DNA from: Paracentrotus lividus
Taxonomy: Eukaryota; Echinodermata; Echinoidea; Camarodonta; Echinidae
DNA: 64,000 bases
Reading direction: 5' to 3'
Assembly (NCBI GenBank): GCA_940671915.1
Contig: CALNVZ010003434.1
Coordinates: 28,522,859 to 28,586,858 of the forward strand
Both the position numbers and the translations under genes were made by a program. This document shows, piece after piece, positions 52,901-64,000 of the stretch (its first letter is position 1; every line of letters begins with the position of its first letter). The notes beneath the pieces were generated by a model. That model did not search any database, had not been told where the DNA came from, and saw only the letters and a list, made by a program, of their open reading frames with translations.

Positions 52901-55310
52901 TTAGCAAAGCAGTTTTAAAACAATCAATCAAATAATAAATAACTACATGGTCAAATATCATTAAAGCCCAATTCGCTGTTCTAGAACCCAGTAAATCTTT
53001 ACAAACTTTTGTTTCTTTTATTTACTTAATGCGACACCGCCTATAATGTCATTTATTCCCCAGATATTGATGAATACGAGCATACAACAGTGAGGTGGCT
53101 TCGAACAAGGATGTCTTTATATATACTCAGTTTCTTCTACTGCTGGACACCAAGTAATTAAAAGATCTCACTACTTTTCTTCTATTCTAAACCAGATCTA
53201 AAACGATACTAATCGGACTTTAAACCGACTTTGGACTGACTCCAAACTTGCTCCAAACCTACTTTTTACTGACTCTAAAATGACCTAAAACCGTTTTCAT
53301 GCATGAAGCTCAGAGCTTATTTCGCTATCTTATGATCGGACGCCATTTCCGGTCTAAAGTCGAGTCAGTATTGGGTATGTGTCAGTCAGTCCGATGTGTA
53401 TCAGATTGTTTTGTTTTTAGACGTCTCTGGCCGACATCTGATTGAAATCAGATGATTGGGAACTCATCTTATTGCAATTAGCGGTCTTCTATCACACTTT
53501 CCAAAACAAAAGTCGATTTCAACCCGATTGTGGATTTTTGGTAGTATCGGGTCAATGTACGATTGGCCTCCGTTTAGTAACCGATTGATTTGACTGGAGT
53601 TGGGCGTGTATCAGATGGGTGTCCGAGGTGTCAGAGTCAGGACACCCTTAAACTACTCTCTGACAGCAATTGGATAGATTGGACAAGCCGAAGTAAACGA
53701 CGGACAGATATTTTAGTCTTTCAACCGATTACCTCGGATACATATTGGATATCCCGCGGATATTAAAGAAATCAAGGTCATCAAAACTCGATTGTCGGCT
53801 AAGATTTCATCGGATCTTATCGAAACTGATATTTAGGGGATCAGATGAGCTCCAGATGAGAGTCCGATAGTCATTGGAAGGGGGGTATATGAAACAGCTG
53901 TAAACCCGACTCCAAACCAACTACAAACCGACCATAAACCGACTCAAAACTGTCTCCAACCGTTTCCTAAACAACGCTAAACAGATTCAAAATCGCTTAG
54001 TCCGAACCGACCCGTAACTGACTCCAGGCAGAAAAAGAAAATAAATTCATATGTAAAAGTCCCTATTAATGTGTAGTGGTGGAGATCGAGAGAATGAAGA
54101 GAGGGGGGGGGGGAGAAATCTAGAATCTAGAATAACATAGACTTGAATAAAAAAAAACAACAACAACATTGTAATTAAAGAGTTTTTTTTTATTGCCTTT
54201 GAGCTAAGAATTATTTCTTATTTCTCTCGTGAATAATATCTGTCATTATTTTGTATGAGTATTACAGTTGTAAAGATATTTCGTCTCATGGATTGTGATC
54301 TTTTTTCATCCAGCCTTTGTGGTAGCGATCCTAGTTCTGGTGGTTGATCTTTTTAGCATAGAAGTTCCGAAGTGCGTGATCCTGTTCTTTATTTGGGTAA
54401 GTTGGAATTAGATTGATAACATTTACTGAAATTAGAATAAATAACTGGAATTCACTGAATCTATAACTCACTGAAATGTGATATGAAGACTGAATTTGGA
54501 ATTAGATTGATATGACATGAGGCAAAAGTACAAGATCGAAAGCTCTTAAGCATCCATTGAGCCATGCATTTTATTATTCCATTCTGCAATAATCTGAAAA
54601 CATTCATAGTTGTATTGTGGAAACTTTGAAAAGCTGCTCTATATGTTAAAATATATTTGTTTTATTTTATGAAAGACGTATTTTCAATTTCAGAGAATGT
54701 ATCCCTGTATTCGATTTCGCTATCATGATTGTGTAGGAAAAATGCTCTCAGATTGATATAGGTAGATGGGATGCTATCAAAACCTACGAACCCACTCTCC
54801 GTTAATTAGGCCTACTTATTTCTCTTCTTTCTTTCTTTCTTTCTAATTTTTTTTTTTTTTTTATAAAAAGCCCATCTACAACAAATACTATGAATATAAA
54901 TAAATTCCAAAGCTCCCGGACATGGTTTTTCTTTTTGGCATTTTCACTTGCAGGCTGTTACTGCTCCTTGTCATGGTATAATCCTTGCAAGTATCTACTT
55001 CTACTCCATCTTCAACCAAACCACCAAGTCTCAACTTCGGAGAGAGAGACGGCCCTTTGGCTCAAGGATATACCGTTTCTATGGGACTGGTAGCCAGCGA
55101 TCAAAATGGCCCAAGGTCAGGACGCCCTCACCTAGTCTAAGTGAGGGCAGCCCAGTCACTCCAGTCTCAGGAGACATTAATGCGAATAGCGGGATGCCAT
55201 CCTCAACGTCGGTGGCCTCAACCTCTGGGACTAAGAAACAACGCAGACCAAGTTTTCTCGCCTTGTTAAAAGATCAAGACAATGAACTGGCAGGAGGCAA
55301 TGCGGACTGA
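45849..55310 (+). CDS. Seven-transmembrane receptor-like protein, TMEM116-like, twelve exons
   Basis: Predicted plasma-membrane 7TM protein, 419 aa. Exons: 45849-45935, 46376-46474, 46999-47133, 48134-48238, 49085-49134, 50437-50514, 51273-51309, 52007-52093, 52694-52745, 53064-53153, 54314-54396, 54954-55310; every junction is GT..AG and in phase. The N-terminus (1-29) has sequons NIS and NVT and Cys16/Cys20. Helices: TM1 about 30-54, TM2 65-87, TM3 108-130, TM4 155-177, TM5 205-226, TM6 about 258-283, TM7 about 294-321. The C-tail is Ser/Pro-rich. Family-like pieces are VRPLVHLSVANAG (TM2), FYLISFYLTANF (TM3), LYILSFFYCWTP (TM6) and AVTAPCHGIILASIYFYS (TM7). These resemble TMEM116 as I remember it; GPR157 or cAMP-receptor-like 7TM proteins are alternatives. 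There is no DRY, no NPxxY and no Cys before TM3, so it is not a typical rhodopsin-family receptor. The start is the first ATG of a short exon with a strong donor. Confidence 0.85.
46770..46975. repeat. Compound (ATT)n/(ATC)n/(TAG)n microsatellite in 7TM intron 2
   Basis: About 28 ATT-type units, then ATC units, then about 17 TAG units, then ATC/ATT. It lies 25 bp before the exon-3 acceptor, so length changes here could affect splicing. Repeat frames read as poly-Tyr, Ile, Ser or Thr and are artefacts. Confidence 0.92.
47215..48020. other. 7TM intron 3 with a retroposon-like 3' tail
   Basis: A G-run lies near 47222-47232. From about 47880 to 48020 the sequence TGTGCGCATTATAAATTCAT then ATTATTATCATTATTATT, followed by GGAAATAAATGAACCTGAAC, looks like joined SINE/LINE 3' tails. 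No reverse-transcriptase coding was recognised. Confidence 0.45.
49637..50231. mobile_element. Foldback element with TAAAGGGGAAT ends in 7TM intron 5
   Basis: Left end TAAAGGGGAATCCAACCCAA, right end TTGGGTAGGATTCCCCTTTA. The arms (about 270 bp each) match almost throughout: AAACTTCCATAACTCTCTTA, GGGGATCCTCAAATTGGCAT and AAGAAAATGGGGAAAATCTG all have inverted partners. The loop is about 60 bp. No coding capacity. High arm identity suggests a young insertion. Confidence 0.9.
53185..54030. repeat. Degenerate CCGACTCCAAA-type repeat region in 7TM intron 10
   Basis: Both ends (about 53200-53300 and 53905-54020) are runs of degenerate 10-12-base words such as AAACCGACT and GACTCCAAAC in the same orientation. 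The middle is rich in related ATCGGAC, CCGATTG and GTCAGTCCGA words. It may be a repeat-built element with simple-sequence ends. No TIR was recognised with confidence. Confidence 0.55.
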
Positions 55311-55545
55311 ACTGAATTAATATCAGATCATTGGAAAACGTCCTTAATTGCGAGTTTGCAACAACAAATGTATATCATACACCAGCTAGACATTTGCCAC
55401 ACCAATGAAAAGCAGAGTGCCGTTGATAACAGAGTTAGCATGGTTAGGCCAAACCGGTTTACAGTTCATTAGGGTGTTTCCTGTCCACCCTCCTTTTTTT
55501 TCTCCAACTGTGTTTGCCTAACAAAGCAATACGCACCATAACATG

Positions 55546-56922
55546 TGGGTATGTGGGTAAGTGGGACACTTAAGCATTTACGTAAGCATAACAAAAAAAT
55601 AAAAATTACTCATCAAGCAATCAACCTACCTCATTTCGAAGTTTATTTAGATAAAAACGTTTTATACAATGTTTCGTTTTCGCCAAAATGAAGATTACTG
55701 GTGACAGTTAATCATTACTACCCATTGTCCCACTTACCCCGTCAAGTTGGGGCAAGTGGGACAGCATAATACATGGATAAAATGTGGTTTAAAGTGAGAA
55801 ACACAAAGATCTCTGAACACTGTTTATACATCTGGAATATCATTTCTAAGATGTCATAAGAACTGATTACCAAACTTTTTTCATTCATTATCACGACTCA
55901 TTATTACTGTTTTCCTGTACACATTTCAAGTGATAAAAAATAGGATTTTTTTTTTTTTTAAACAAATCAAACCTCGATAGCACTTTTTAGATGTGTGATT
56001 CTGTTAAAAAAAAAAAAAAAAAGCAAGCATATCCTTCGTCCTCGCCCCCCCCTTTTTTTATTATTTTTTTTTGTTTTGTATGAAAAACACAAAAGATACA
56101 GTATTTAAAAATAATAAATAGACCATATTTCTTTCCCGTATTACAACTTTCTTCATTTTCAAAATCCAAACTTTACGAAAACTAAAGTTTTAAAGTCGGC
56201 ATAAATTCAACAATAACCAGTGCCCGTTTAAGAACAGCAATATAACCCGTGGGACACTTAAGAATTTACCTTAGCATTGTATAAAATACTTTTTAAAGCA
56301 TCTATATCTCATTTGAAGTTTATTTAGATATATACGTTTTAGAAATCATTTGGTTAAATTTCCTCCAAATGAAGTGTCAAAGTGACAATATTAATCATTA
56401 CACTTCATTGTTTCCACTTACCCCGTCAAATTGGGGTAAGTGGATACATGCAATGAACTGTGAATAAAAGTGCGGAATGAAGATCTGTCTTCGCAAACTT
56501 TGTTTATACATTGAAATACTATTGAAATGGGTGTGTCCACTTACCCAAGCATGTGGGGTAAAATGGACAGTTTAAATTAAGAACAAATTGCCTTCAATGC
56601 TTTTTTTTTTTACATCATATTCATTTTGCCACCTTACCCCTAAAAACAAAAGGGATCGGAAACACAAAGAAAGTTGCAATACGTGGTATTTTCAAAATAA
56701 CTAGGTGGCAATCGTTTTATGTGAACGTGAGATGTTACAGATTTTTCAGATAACTGTCAGTTTTTCTCAAAACAGGCATGTAATTTGTTGCTAGATGTAT
56801 GTTTATTCACGCTAAAATAGTTCTTCCACTAAGGCATGTCTTAATCATATGTATATATGCAATTCCCCCAAAGTGTCCCACTTACCCCAGCGTCCCACTT
56901 ACCCCAATTTACCATATAACCT
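55546..56922. mobile_element. TIR element with GGGTAAGTGGGACA ends, after the 7TM gene
   Basis: Left end GTGGGTAAGTGGGACACTTA; right end GTCCCACTTACCCCAATTTACC, with that motif doubled. Inside are two related units about 690 bp apart (about 55565-55765 and 56255-56450). Each carries GAAGTTTATTTAGATA and ends in a hairpin: GTCCCACTTACCCCGTCAAG/TTGGGGCAAGTGGGAC at 55727-55762, and a close variant at 56409-56445. It starts about 235 bp after the 7TM stop. No transposase was recognised. Confidence 0.72.
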
Positions 56923-57074
56923 AATCTAATTGAGATGGACAAATAACAAGTTTGAAGTTCCGTTATGTGGGCGGAATTTTGTTTATTTAAGGTTCTAGTG
57001 TAAAGTAGCTCACACCGCCCTCTTCACCTGCATAGTATGCATTGACTTGTTTATAACTGTTTTCAGATAATAGT

Positions 57075-57505
57075 CCCACTAACTATGACCTAAATCCACA
57101 ACGGAACCACCAAAGGGCATTTGAACTCTAAAACTAAAAGCCTGGGGAGCATTTCATCAAAGGATTTGTCGGACATTTTATCCGACAAATTTACTCTCAG
57201 CCAATCAGAGGCAAGCATTTCAGTAGCTTTTAACAGTTTGTTGGATAAAACGTCTGACAAGTCCTTTGATGAAATGCCCCCCTGGATGGCTGACTTACTA
57301 TGAATAAAGCATCAGATAACACACGTCATCATGGTCATGGGTCCGATTCTGTATTCATATAAAGCAAGTCAGTCATCTGAAAGAATTCTCATTGTTGATT
57401 TTTAAAACCTTGTGTGACGGAAATCTGCGATATCAATATCCAGGCGTTTAGTTTTAGATTTCAAATGCCCTTGGTGGTTCCGATGTGTATTTAGGTCATA
57501 GTGGG
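57075..57505. mobile_element. TIR element interrupted by a second MITE
   Basis: Left arm CCCACTAACTATGACCTAAA then AACGGAACCACCAAAGGGCA; right arm TGCCCTTGGTGGTTCCG then TATTTAGGTCATAGTGGG. Arms of about 55-60 bp. The element at 57144-57282 is inserted inside, next to the left arm. Confidence 0.83.
57144..57282. mobile_element. Small MITE with GGGGxGCATTTCATCAAAGGA ends (nested)
   Basis: Left end GGGGAGCATTTCATCAAAGG; right end CCTTTGATGAAATGCCCCCC. TTGTCGGAC/GTCTGACAA phrases are also inverted, and the interior has CAGCCAATCAGAGGC. 139 bp, and the whole element reads as one open frame by chance. Confidence 0.83.
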
Positions 57506-57814
57506 TTTACAAGCGATGGGAAGATGCTGTTACATTGAAATGTGTCAACATTAAATAAACTGTATTTTTGACCCGTTACGTGAATTGCGTTATTGTCACG
57601 TTTTTTTTTCTCACGAATATACACTCAATTATGTATGAATGGTTTCATAAGCAATTTATATATATATAGTCTAAGTGTATAGATAATAACACATTCAACA
57701 GCCAATGGCAACTCTTTTTTTTTTTATTTAAATTGTGAAAGAAATGGGTGAAGAGAATAATAGTTGACGTAGCTCAAATCAAAGTTCCCCAGAGCTATCC
57801 TCCCTTTTTGGATA

Positions 57815-57858
<44 letters not shown>

Positions 57859-60800
57859 TATAAAATAAAGGGAATAGAATAAATAGATAATACTAATTAT
57901 AATGAATAATAAAAAAAGCACATTTTTTGAACAAAAATATTGAACGCGCATACCAAATGTACTATGTAATAAATCTGAATGAGTTTATTTTATCATAAAT
58001 ACAAACAAGTAACAACAAATACAGGTATTCAATTAAATGTATTATTACCACAATAATGAATAAATCTCTACCATGGAAGGTCCTATCGACGGGAATTTAA
58101 TGTACGTTGGAACAAATTAGTGCATGTGTGTTTTATTGTATTTCGAAATAAATTAAGATGGTGATAAATCATATGCATTGTTTAATGTATCTTTTTTACA
58201 CATTTATTAATGTTGTTTAACAAAAAAAAAACAAAAAAAAACATGAAATGAAGCCCATTTTCAATTATCTCAATTGCTACTCAACAACTATGAAACGCAT
58301 TCGCCCTAATGCAATTCGATACTCTATCATACAACACATAGACGTATTACGACTGACATTGGTTGTGTCATAATATCTCAAATTTATATTATTGCCTTTC
58401 ATTCAATCTGAAAAGATAAAACATGGTTATTATTCGTTATTTAAGAAAGGTTGCTAATGGTCAGATGCATAAAAAGTAGCAATTGGCTTTGCGTAGGCTT
58501 TCAGGCTTGATTCCGTATGCATAAAAATGAGCAGTTGCTGTGCAATGCAAAAACTTTTGCTAGGTAAGCTCAAGCAATTGCTAACTGCCTGCTAGCACTT
58601 GTTGACGATTAGGCCATGCTAAAAACGTGTATGCATAAGCAAGCTTTTGCTGCGCGCTTTGAGCTAGTTGACTCGTGTTTTTTCAAGCTCTCGCCCATAG
58701 CGAGCTTTGATGCGTTTGCTTGATTCATACGTTTACGGTAATCCATGCATGCTCATGCACGTGTAGAGAGGAAAACCTAAGGTGTACAGGGACATAATAA
58801 TGAGGAAAAAATTACTTCAGAGATCTATCGGAAGCTTTTTGCGGTTTCGGATAAAGAGAACTGTGGAAGTGGGTTGATCAACATGTCTTACCAGAAACAC
58901 GAGAAACAGGGGAGTCTATTACACACGGTCGCAGAGTATGGAGCAAAGCTCCAATATCCTGGCTGACCCAGGGTTCCAACATCAAATGGGGATCAGCCAG
59001 GCTACTGTTATCTCATATTACAGGAATATATTTAATGTAGTTAGTCAATAAAACACGGAGGACAAACCATAGTTCTGTGAGATATAAACAGCCGAATTAG
59101 TACGCAAGTTTTCCTGATTCAGAAATTTCCTGAGAAAGAGTGTCCTGTTATTTCAGCAATCTTTTGAACCGTTAGATTAAAGCCAATATTTGGTAACTTG
59201 TATCTTGTATGAAGAAGGAAAATGCCAACAAATGTATCGTGTCTTAATTTTAGTATCTTCTCCCAATCATTTGGACTTCCCTGCATACGAGTCTCGCTTT
59301 TGTTCAGTGATCGTGTTCGCATCAGCGTGACTCGCTATTGTGTTGGTCTTTTACTTTTATGCAATCCGATCCCCATGGTTGTATTATGATTCGGTGACAA
59401 AAAGCAAACTAAAACTTGGACATGTGACCTCGTAGTTATTGGCCAGCAAGCTGCTGACGAAGAGGGCAGTAGTCCCTTCATACTTCAGCCATGTTCTTTA
59501 CTGCTTCATAGTAACTTTTTTTCAAGAACCTGTAAGTATAAGAAATGAACAGAATACATGGATTCAGTTGCATAACATTCGTTTGTGCTATTTCGCGCAA
59601 GCCTCAAGCAAGCTTTCAGGTCTGTCCAAGACAACCTTTGCCTTAAAAAGTAATGAAATAATCTTTAGTAGTAAACTGGTCTCATTGATATAAGTTTAAA
59701 AATGTATAATTGTCTAACAATGAGAATTTATTGTAACAGAGTTACATTTGGGAGTACATTACCACATTCAAATTGCCAAACATAGCCTTCTCCAGAGGTT
59801 AAGAAAATTTTTATTATAATATATAAATTCAACTTAAACCGGTAGTATAATTTGACCTATCGCTGGAGAGAGTTGCGTTGAAATATCTTTCAATACAGAG
59901 CGAAATCCTGATTGCAACACACACACGATTATATTTACTTCCATGTCGACTCCCCCCCCTCCCCCCCTCTCCTGCCCTTGTCTTGCTAAATATTGGCATT
60001 ATGTCTTTGCAAAATATAAACGAACCATAAATAGCTTGTTGAAGTGTGTGTGAACGCTAACCAAAAGGTGTTGCGGACTGATCATTTATGACCGCCTCCA
60101 AAATTTCATTGGGGGCGGGGAAGGGGGTGGTTTGTTCCTTTTTATCTTCGCCTTCGTTTTAAAAAATACCGGGTCTGGTCTTCATCTACTTTCAGGAGTG
60201 AAAAGGAACAAGTTTCTCCTTTCAGAAGATACAAAATGATCGACAAGACCATGGTTATGAATAAAATGTAGTAATATACAGATAATCCTGTAAAATTTAT
60301 TTGAAAAATAAACATGATTTTAATTAACAAATTAGCAATAGTACATGTACGACCTACAAAAAGTGGCACGCATGAACTTTTGGACGTTTCGTCTCTAAGC
60401 AACAGCAAAAGACCTTAATAATTACTGGCCATTTAACCGCTTAGTGCGTGGGCGAAATATTATTGTGTCTTTTTATGTGAATAATAAAATGCATGGCCAT
60501 ACAATCATCATAATATTTTGAGTCACCCATATCGTGAGAATCCCACTATCACGCACAAGGTATACTACAACGATTGAGTAGTTTTTTAAAGTTGCTTAAA
60601 TGGAATCATTCAAGCGAAACCACGTACCTAATGCTCACGTAATGTTCCAACGCTCGTTTCCTGGGCGCATCCATGTGAAAATGTATAATTAGCATAACCA
60701 CTGAACCGGTTCCGTGAACTTCCGTGAACTTTGCGAACTTGCCCGCTGTAATTAGCTCCTCCCGTTCGTTAATGAGCAAGGAAACCTCTCAAAATACTAT

Positions 60801-61789
60801 TTCCATGTGCCGCGCCCGGGTGAGCAAATACAAAAGAATATTTATGAAGAAGATATGAATCAAAGCTCGTTATATTAAAGTGTACTGGTATTGTCCTCAA
60901 CAGAAACTGGACCAGGAAGTGAGCATATAGTTGTCCAGACAAGAAAAAAGTTTGGTAAGTTTTTTGAATATTTTATGAATAATATCTATTTGCTCGAATT
61001 TTTTTTCTCCCTCCGAATTTTTTACAGCTTTTACCTGACCTTATATTTAAAAACGGCGGATATATTTTTTATATTTCTCCATCACTTTCGGGAGATGAAA
61101 TATTGAAAAACCGTTGAATGGCGTAGAGAGTCGCAAAAACAGGTAATTTTCAACAAATTGAAACAAGGTGCTTTCCGTATGGGTACATGGAGCTTACTAA
61201 GTTATGCGGTATATACGTAGGTATGCATGTATCCGAGGGTCAGGCTATAATAGAAAGTTAAGGTGTATGGTTAAATATAGTCAGTGTAGATAAGCAGACA
61301 GTTACTGTGGAGGAACAGGTATATTTTGTGTGTATTTTAGTAATTTAATCATGGAAGAGGCCTGCGCGGGTGTACGCATGGAGCTACTAAATTAAAGTAA
61401 GCCCTACGGTGACGTATCCTTAACATAATTTATTGGTCATTAGTTTTACAAATGCAAAAGTTTGGACACAATGTTTGTACGACTATGCTGGCTAACTCTA
61501 CCTGGCCTTTATTTAATGTATAGATCGACTATGATAGTAATAAAATGACAAATGAACAAATGCTTTACTTTTGTATATCACTATAGAAGATATAATTAAA
61601 AAAAACACGACATAACAAACATGGGCAGACAAAACGAAAATGGGAAAACCTTTTCATTGCCATTGGCGACTTGTAATTATTTTCGATTAATAAGCTTGTC
61701 CATGAATATGTATAGCCTTTATGTAGATCTCTATTACAAGAATGACATGAAAGCAAGATATACAACTGTTTCTCTCACAAGTGTTGTTC
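57506..61789. other. Intergenic DNA with no recognised gene
   Basis: AT-rich. A (TA)n run lies at about 57820-57861. From 58460 to 58700 short words such as GCAATTGCT, GCATAA and AAGCTTTTGC recur, perhaps a degenerate element. Near 58961-58999 a GGCTGACCC../GGATCAGCC inverted pair occurs. C-runs lie near 59950-59969. No exon or RNA gene was recognised. Confidence 0.45.
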
Positions 61790-63095
61790 ATACATCCAAG
61801 GGCGGTAAATCCTGGGGGATGACAGCCCTCCCCCCCCCAGATTTTGGGAGGGGGATGCCCTGTACAAACATCGCCCGAGTTTTCACAAAAGAAAATGAGA
61901 AAAAATTAACTAGATAATTGTGTTATTGCTTGAAAATAGCGCTCCTCAATAGCTCTAAAATGCCTCTTTTTTACCCCCAAACCCCCCCCTCCCCCCCCCC
62001 CGCCCCCCAAATTTTTTCCGCTCGTGCGCCATGCGACCTCGGCACTAAGTAACAAATCATGTAACTCTAAGTGATGCAAATAGTTGGATCCAATGGTATT
62101 GTGATTGATACACGTCTGCCAAAACCCACGTTTACCCCCTCTCCTCGTCGGGACAGACCTTAGGAAAGGTGTGGTTGACAATCAAAGATGAGTGTGTGTG
62201 GGAGGGTTAATTGGGGCCTGCAGCCGCACAGTAATTTTCGTATCAGAAGATTGTGGATTCGTTTTCTATAGCTGTTTTTGTTAAAAGAACAAAGTATGAT
62301 AAAATGTGTCTGTCCTAAATGGAGAACTAAATTATTTCCTGCTCCGCACTGTCGCGTCTCGCTGATACTAAAAGTAGGATTATAAATCTCCAAATTTAGA
62401 GGCTTAGAACATTTTGGGCTCTTCACGATTTCGGGCTCGCGGCTTCCGCGCTCGCCTGATGAGTAATAGGTGGACTACAATGCACAAATATCGTCAACCT
62501 TCACTCAAAAAAGTTCGGCGTTGCGCTTTGCGCTACGCATTACTTTTTTTCATTCTAAAATAAAACTGAATCAAGGCAGCCATTATGATTCTTTAAAGAT
62601 AAGATTCAGGACAACTTTTCTATCGTATCCCCACTCAGTCTCCTGAATTAAATTTCTCTTTAGATACTTATGCTCTGAAGTCTAAGAGTGTCCGCCGCCT
62701 TTTCAGAAAAAGGTGCGGACTTTTATCGAGGACCCCCGACTTTCAAACCATTCTGCCTCTGAACTACATATTTTTGTTTTTTGTTTTATTTGGTTTTCCC
62801 GCTTTGGCAAATGAGTATATAGGACCTTTAATGCACAAACTATTCAGATTTCAGCTTTAAAATTTCGGCTCAGCTGCTTCGCGCTCGGGCTGATACTAAA
62901 AAAGCGGAAGTATAATGCACAAATAACCCAATTTTTAGCTAAAATTTTCGGGCGCTCCGCGCTTCCACGCTCGCATGTAGATTTTTTTTTTCCATTACAA
63001 ATGAACAGGAATCAAGTGAAAGCGCGACTGAGATAGAGAGCATTACAGGATTCAAAGACCACATTTTAATTCACACTCTCTTTTGTTAAAGACCG
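61790..63095. repeat. GC-motif interspersed repeat, copy 2
   Basis: Same order of segments as 5905-7790: GGGCGGTAAATCCTGGGGG, GGGGGATGCCCTGTACAAAC, TAATTGTGTTATTG, then GCTTCGCGCTCGC-type phrases and TACAATGCACAAATAT. It is shorter by about one tandem unit. It differs from copy 1 by many scattered single-base insertions, which may be sequencing error near the insert end. Confidence 0.75.
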
Positions 63096-63119
63096 CTGTC
63101 TGTTTTGTTTAATTTTTTT

Positions 63120-64000
63120 TGTTCGCCCTCCTTAGTTTCTGGTAATTCGGGCACCCCTGCGCTAAGTTAGGATAGAAGTTGTGACCCCTAAAGTTAAAGT
63201 TAAATGTTGGCGCCCTACTTAATTTGAGCTCAAGTCTGAAGTCCATAGAGTTTGATAGGGTCCCTAAGTTTTCAGATGCATAGTGGCGCCCTACATTGAG
63301 CTAGAAAGTTTGGCGCCCAATGTTAAGGTCAGTGTTGGCGCCGCCGTATGTTAAGCTCTAATCTGGCGCCCCTACGGTTTAAGGCGCGATTTGGGCCCTC
63401 TAGTTTAATGTCGATTTGGCGCCCCTCTTGAAATTGTTAGGTCGACTTCGACGCCCCTAAGTGTTAAGGTCAATGTTGAACGCCCCCTAATGTTTAAGCT
63501 TAATATGCCGCCCCTAGCGTTAAGCTCAATTTGCGCCCCGTAGTTTAATGTCGTAAGTTTGGCGCCCCCTAATTAAGGTCGATTTATAGCGTCCCTAATA
63601 TATAGGTCAGTTTTGGCGCCCCTATGTTTAACTCAATCTGGCGCCCTGACGTTTAACGCTCAATTTTGGCGCCCCTGTAGTGTTGATGTCGGATTGTGGC
63701 CGCCCCCTAAATTAACGGTCAGACTTGGACGCCCCTAAGTTAAGTGGCAATTTGACGCCCCCGTATGTTTAAGTAGGCTTAATATGGGAGCCCCTACCGT
63801 TTAAGGTCTCAGTTTGGGCGTCCTGTAAGTTTATGTGTCGGATTGAGCCCCCTGAAACTGTAAGGTCGACTTGAAGCCCCTGAAGTTAGAGGTCAATTTG
63901 GGCCGCCCGCTATGTTGAAGCTTGAGTATGTGCGCCCCGCCACTACCTTCACTCAAGTTTGCGCTCTACCCGGGGTGCCCTGGCCATAAGCCCCGCTCCC
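63120..64000. repeat. About 35-bp minisatellite (TTTGGCGCCCCTAATGTTAAG type)
   Basis: Roughly 25 imperfect tandem copies of a unit like GGCGCCCCTAATGTTAAGGT followed by CAATTT, running to the window end. Units alternate between AAGGTC and AAGCTC forms, and spacing is irregular. The array is cut by the end of the window, so its full length is unknown. Confidence 0.85.

Noticed and set aside
57121-57303. 60-residue open frame across 57121-57303
   Set aside because: It is the nested 139-bp MITE and its flanks, with mirror-image ends; no protein family.

Overview
This is eukaryotic, intron-rich, AT-rich animal DNA. It has no operons or ribosome-binding sites, and consensus GT..AG introns join the coding exons. 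The gene content and repeat style suggest an echinoderm, most likely a sea urchin: head-to-tail membrane-anchored matrix metalloproteinase (MMP) genes, a near-intronless TRIM-type RING/B-box gene, and very many terminal-inverted-repeat (TIR) elements. Species assignment is inference. The window starts exactly at an EcoRI site (GAATTC), and the last ~2 kb looks noisy, as at the end of a cloned insert or contig.

Three genes and one gene end are supported, all on the + strand. (1) 771-973 is the last exon of an upstream MMP. (2) 3882-21488 is its tandem paralogue, read here as eight exons (about 555 aa): signal peptide, Gln/Ser-rich acidic stretch, propeptide with an altered cysteine switch, furin site, catalytic domain with the full zinc motif, proline-rich hinge, hemopexin blades and a hydrophobic tail. 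The first half of hemopexin blade 1 was not found. (3) 29594-31420 is a single-exon TRIM-like E3 ligase gene (608 aa). (4) 45849-55310 is a twelve-exon seven-transmembrane protein (419 aa, every junction in phase), most like TMEM116.

The rest is introns and intergenic DNA full of mobile elements. Intron 1 of the MMP gene (4176-14887) holds a GC-motif repeat, a 12-bp minisatellite, a foldback element, a mariner-like MITE, a third TIR element and an element with two tRNA-like segments. Intron 5 holds an 820-bp foldback. 21.6-24.6 kb is a GC-rich TIR element followed by a three-deep nest of TIR elements. 26.8-29.4 kb has three TIR elements, the last ending about 170 bp before the TRIM start codon. 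31.8-41.4 kb has a CR1/L2-like LINE remnant and several large TIR or foldback elements, one with a decayed tandem array. 43.6 kb, 49.6 kb, 53-57.5 kb and 61.8-64 kb hold further elements, including second copies of families seen earlier in the window and a terminal minisatellite. I saw no rRNA gene, intact tRNA gene, CRISPR array, or LTR/retroviral element.

The genes do not form a pathway. The MMP pair is a local tandem family of extracellular, membrane-anchored proteases. The TRIM gene and the 7TM gene look like unrelated neighbours.
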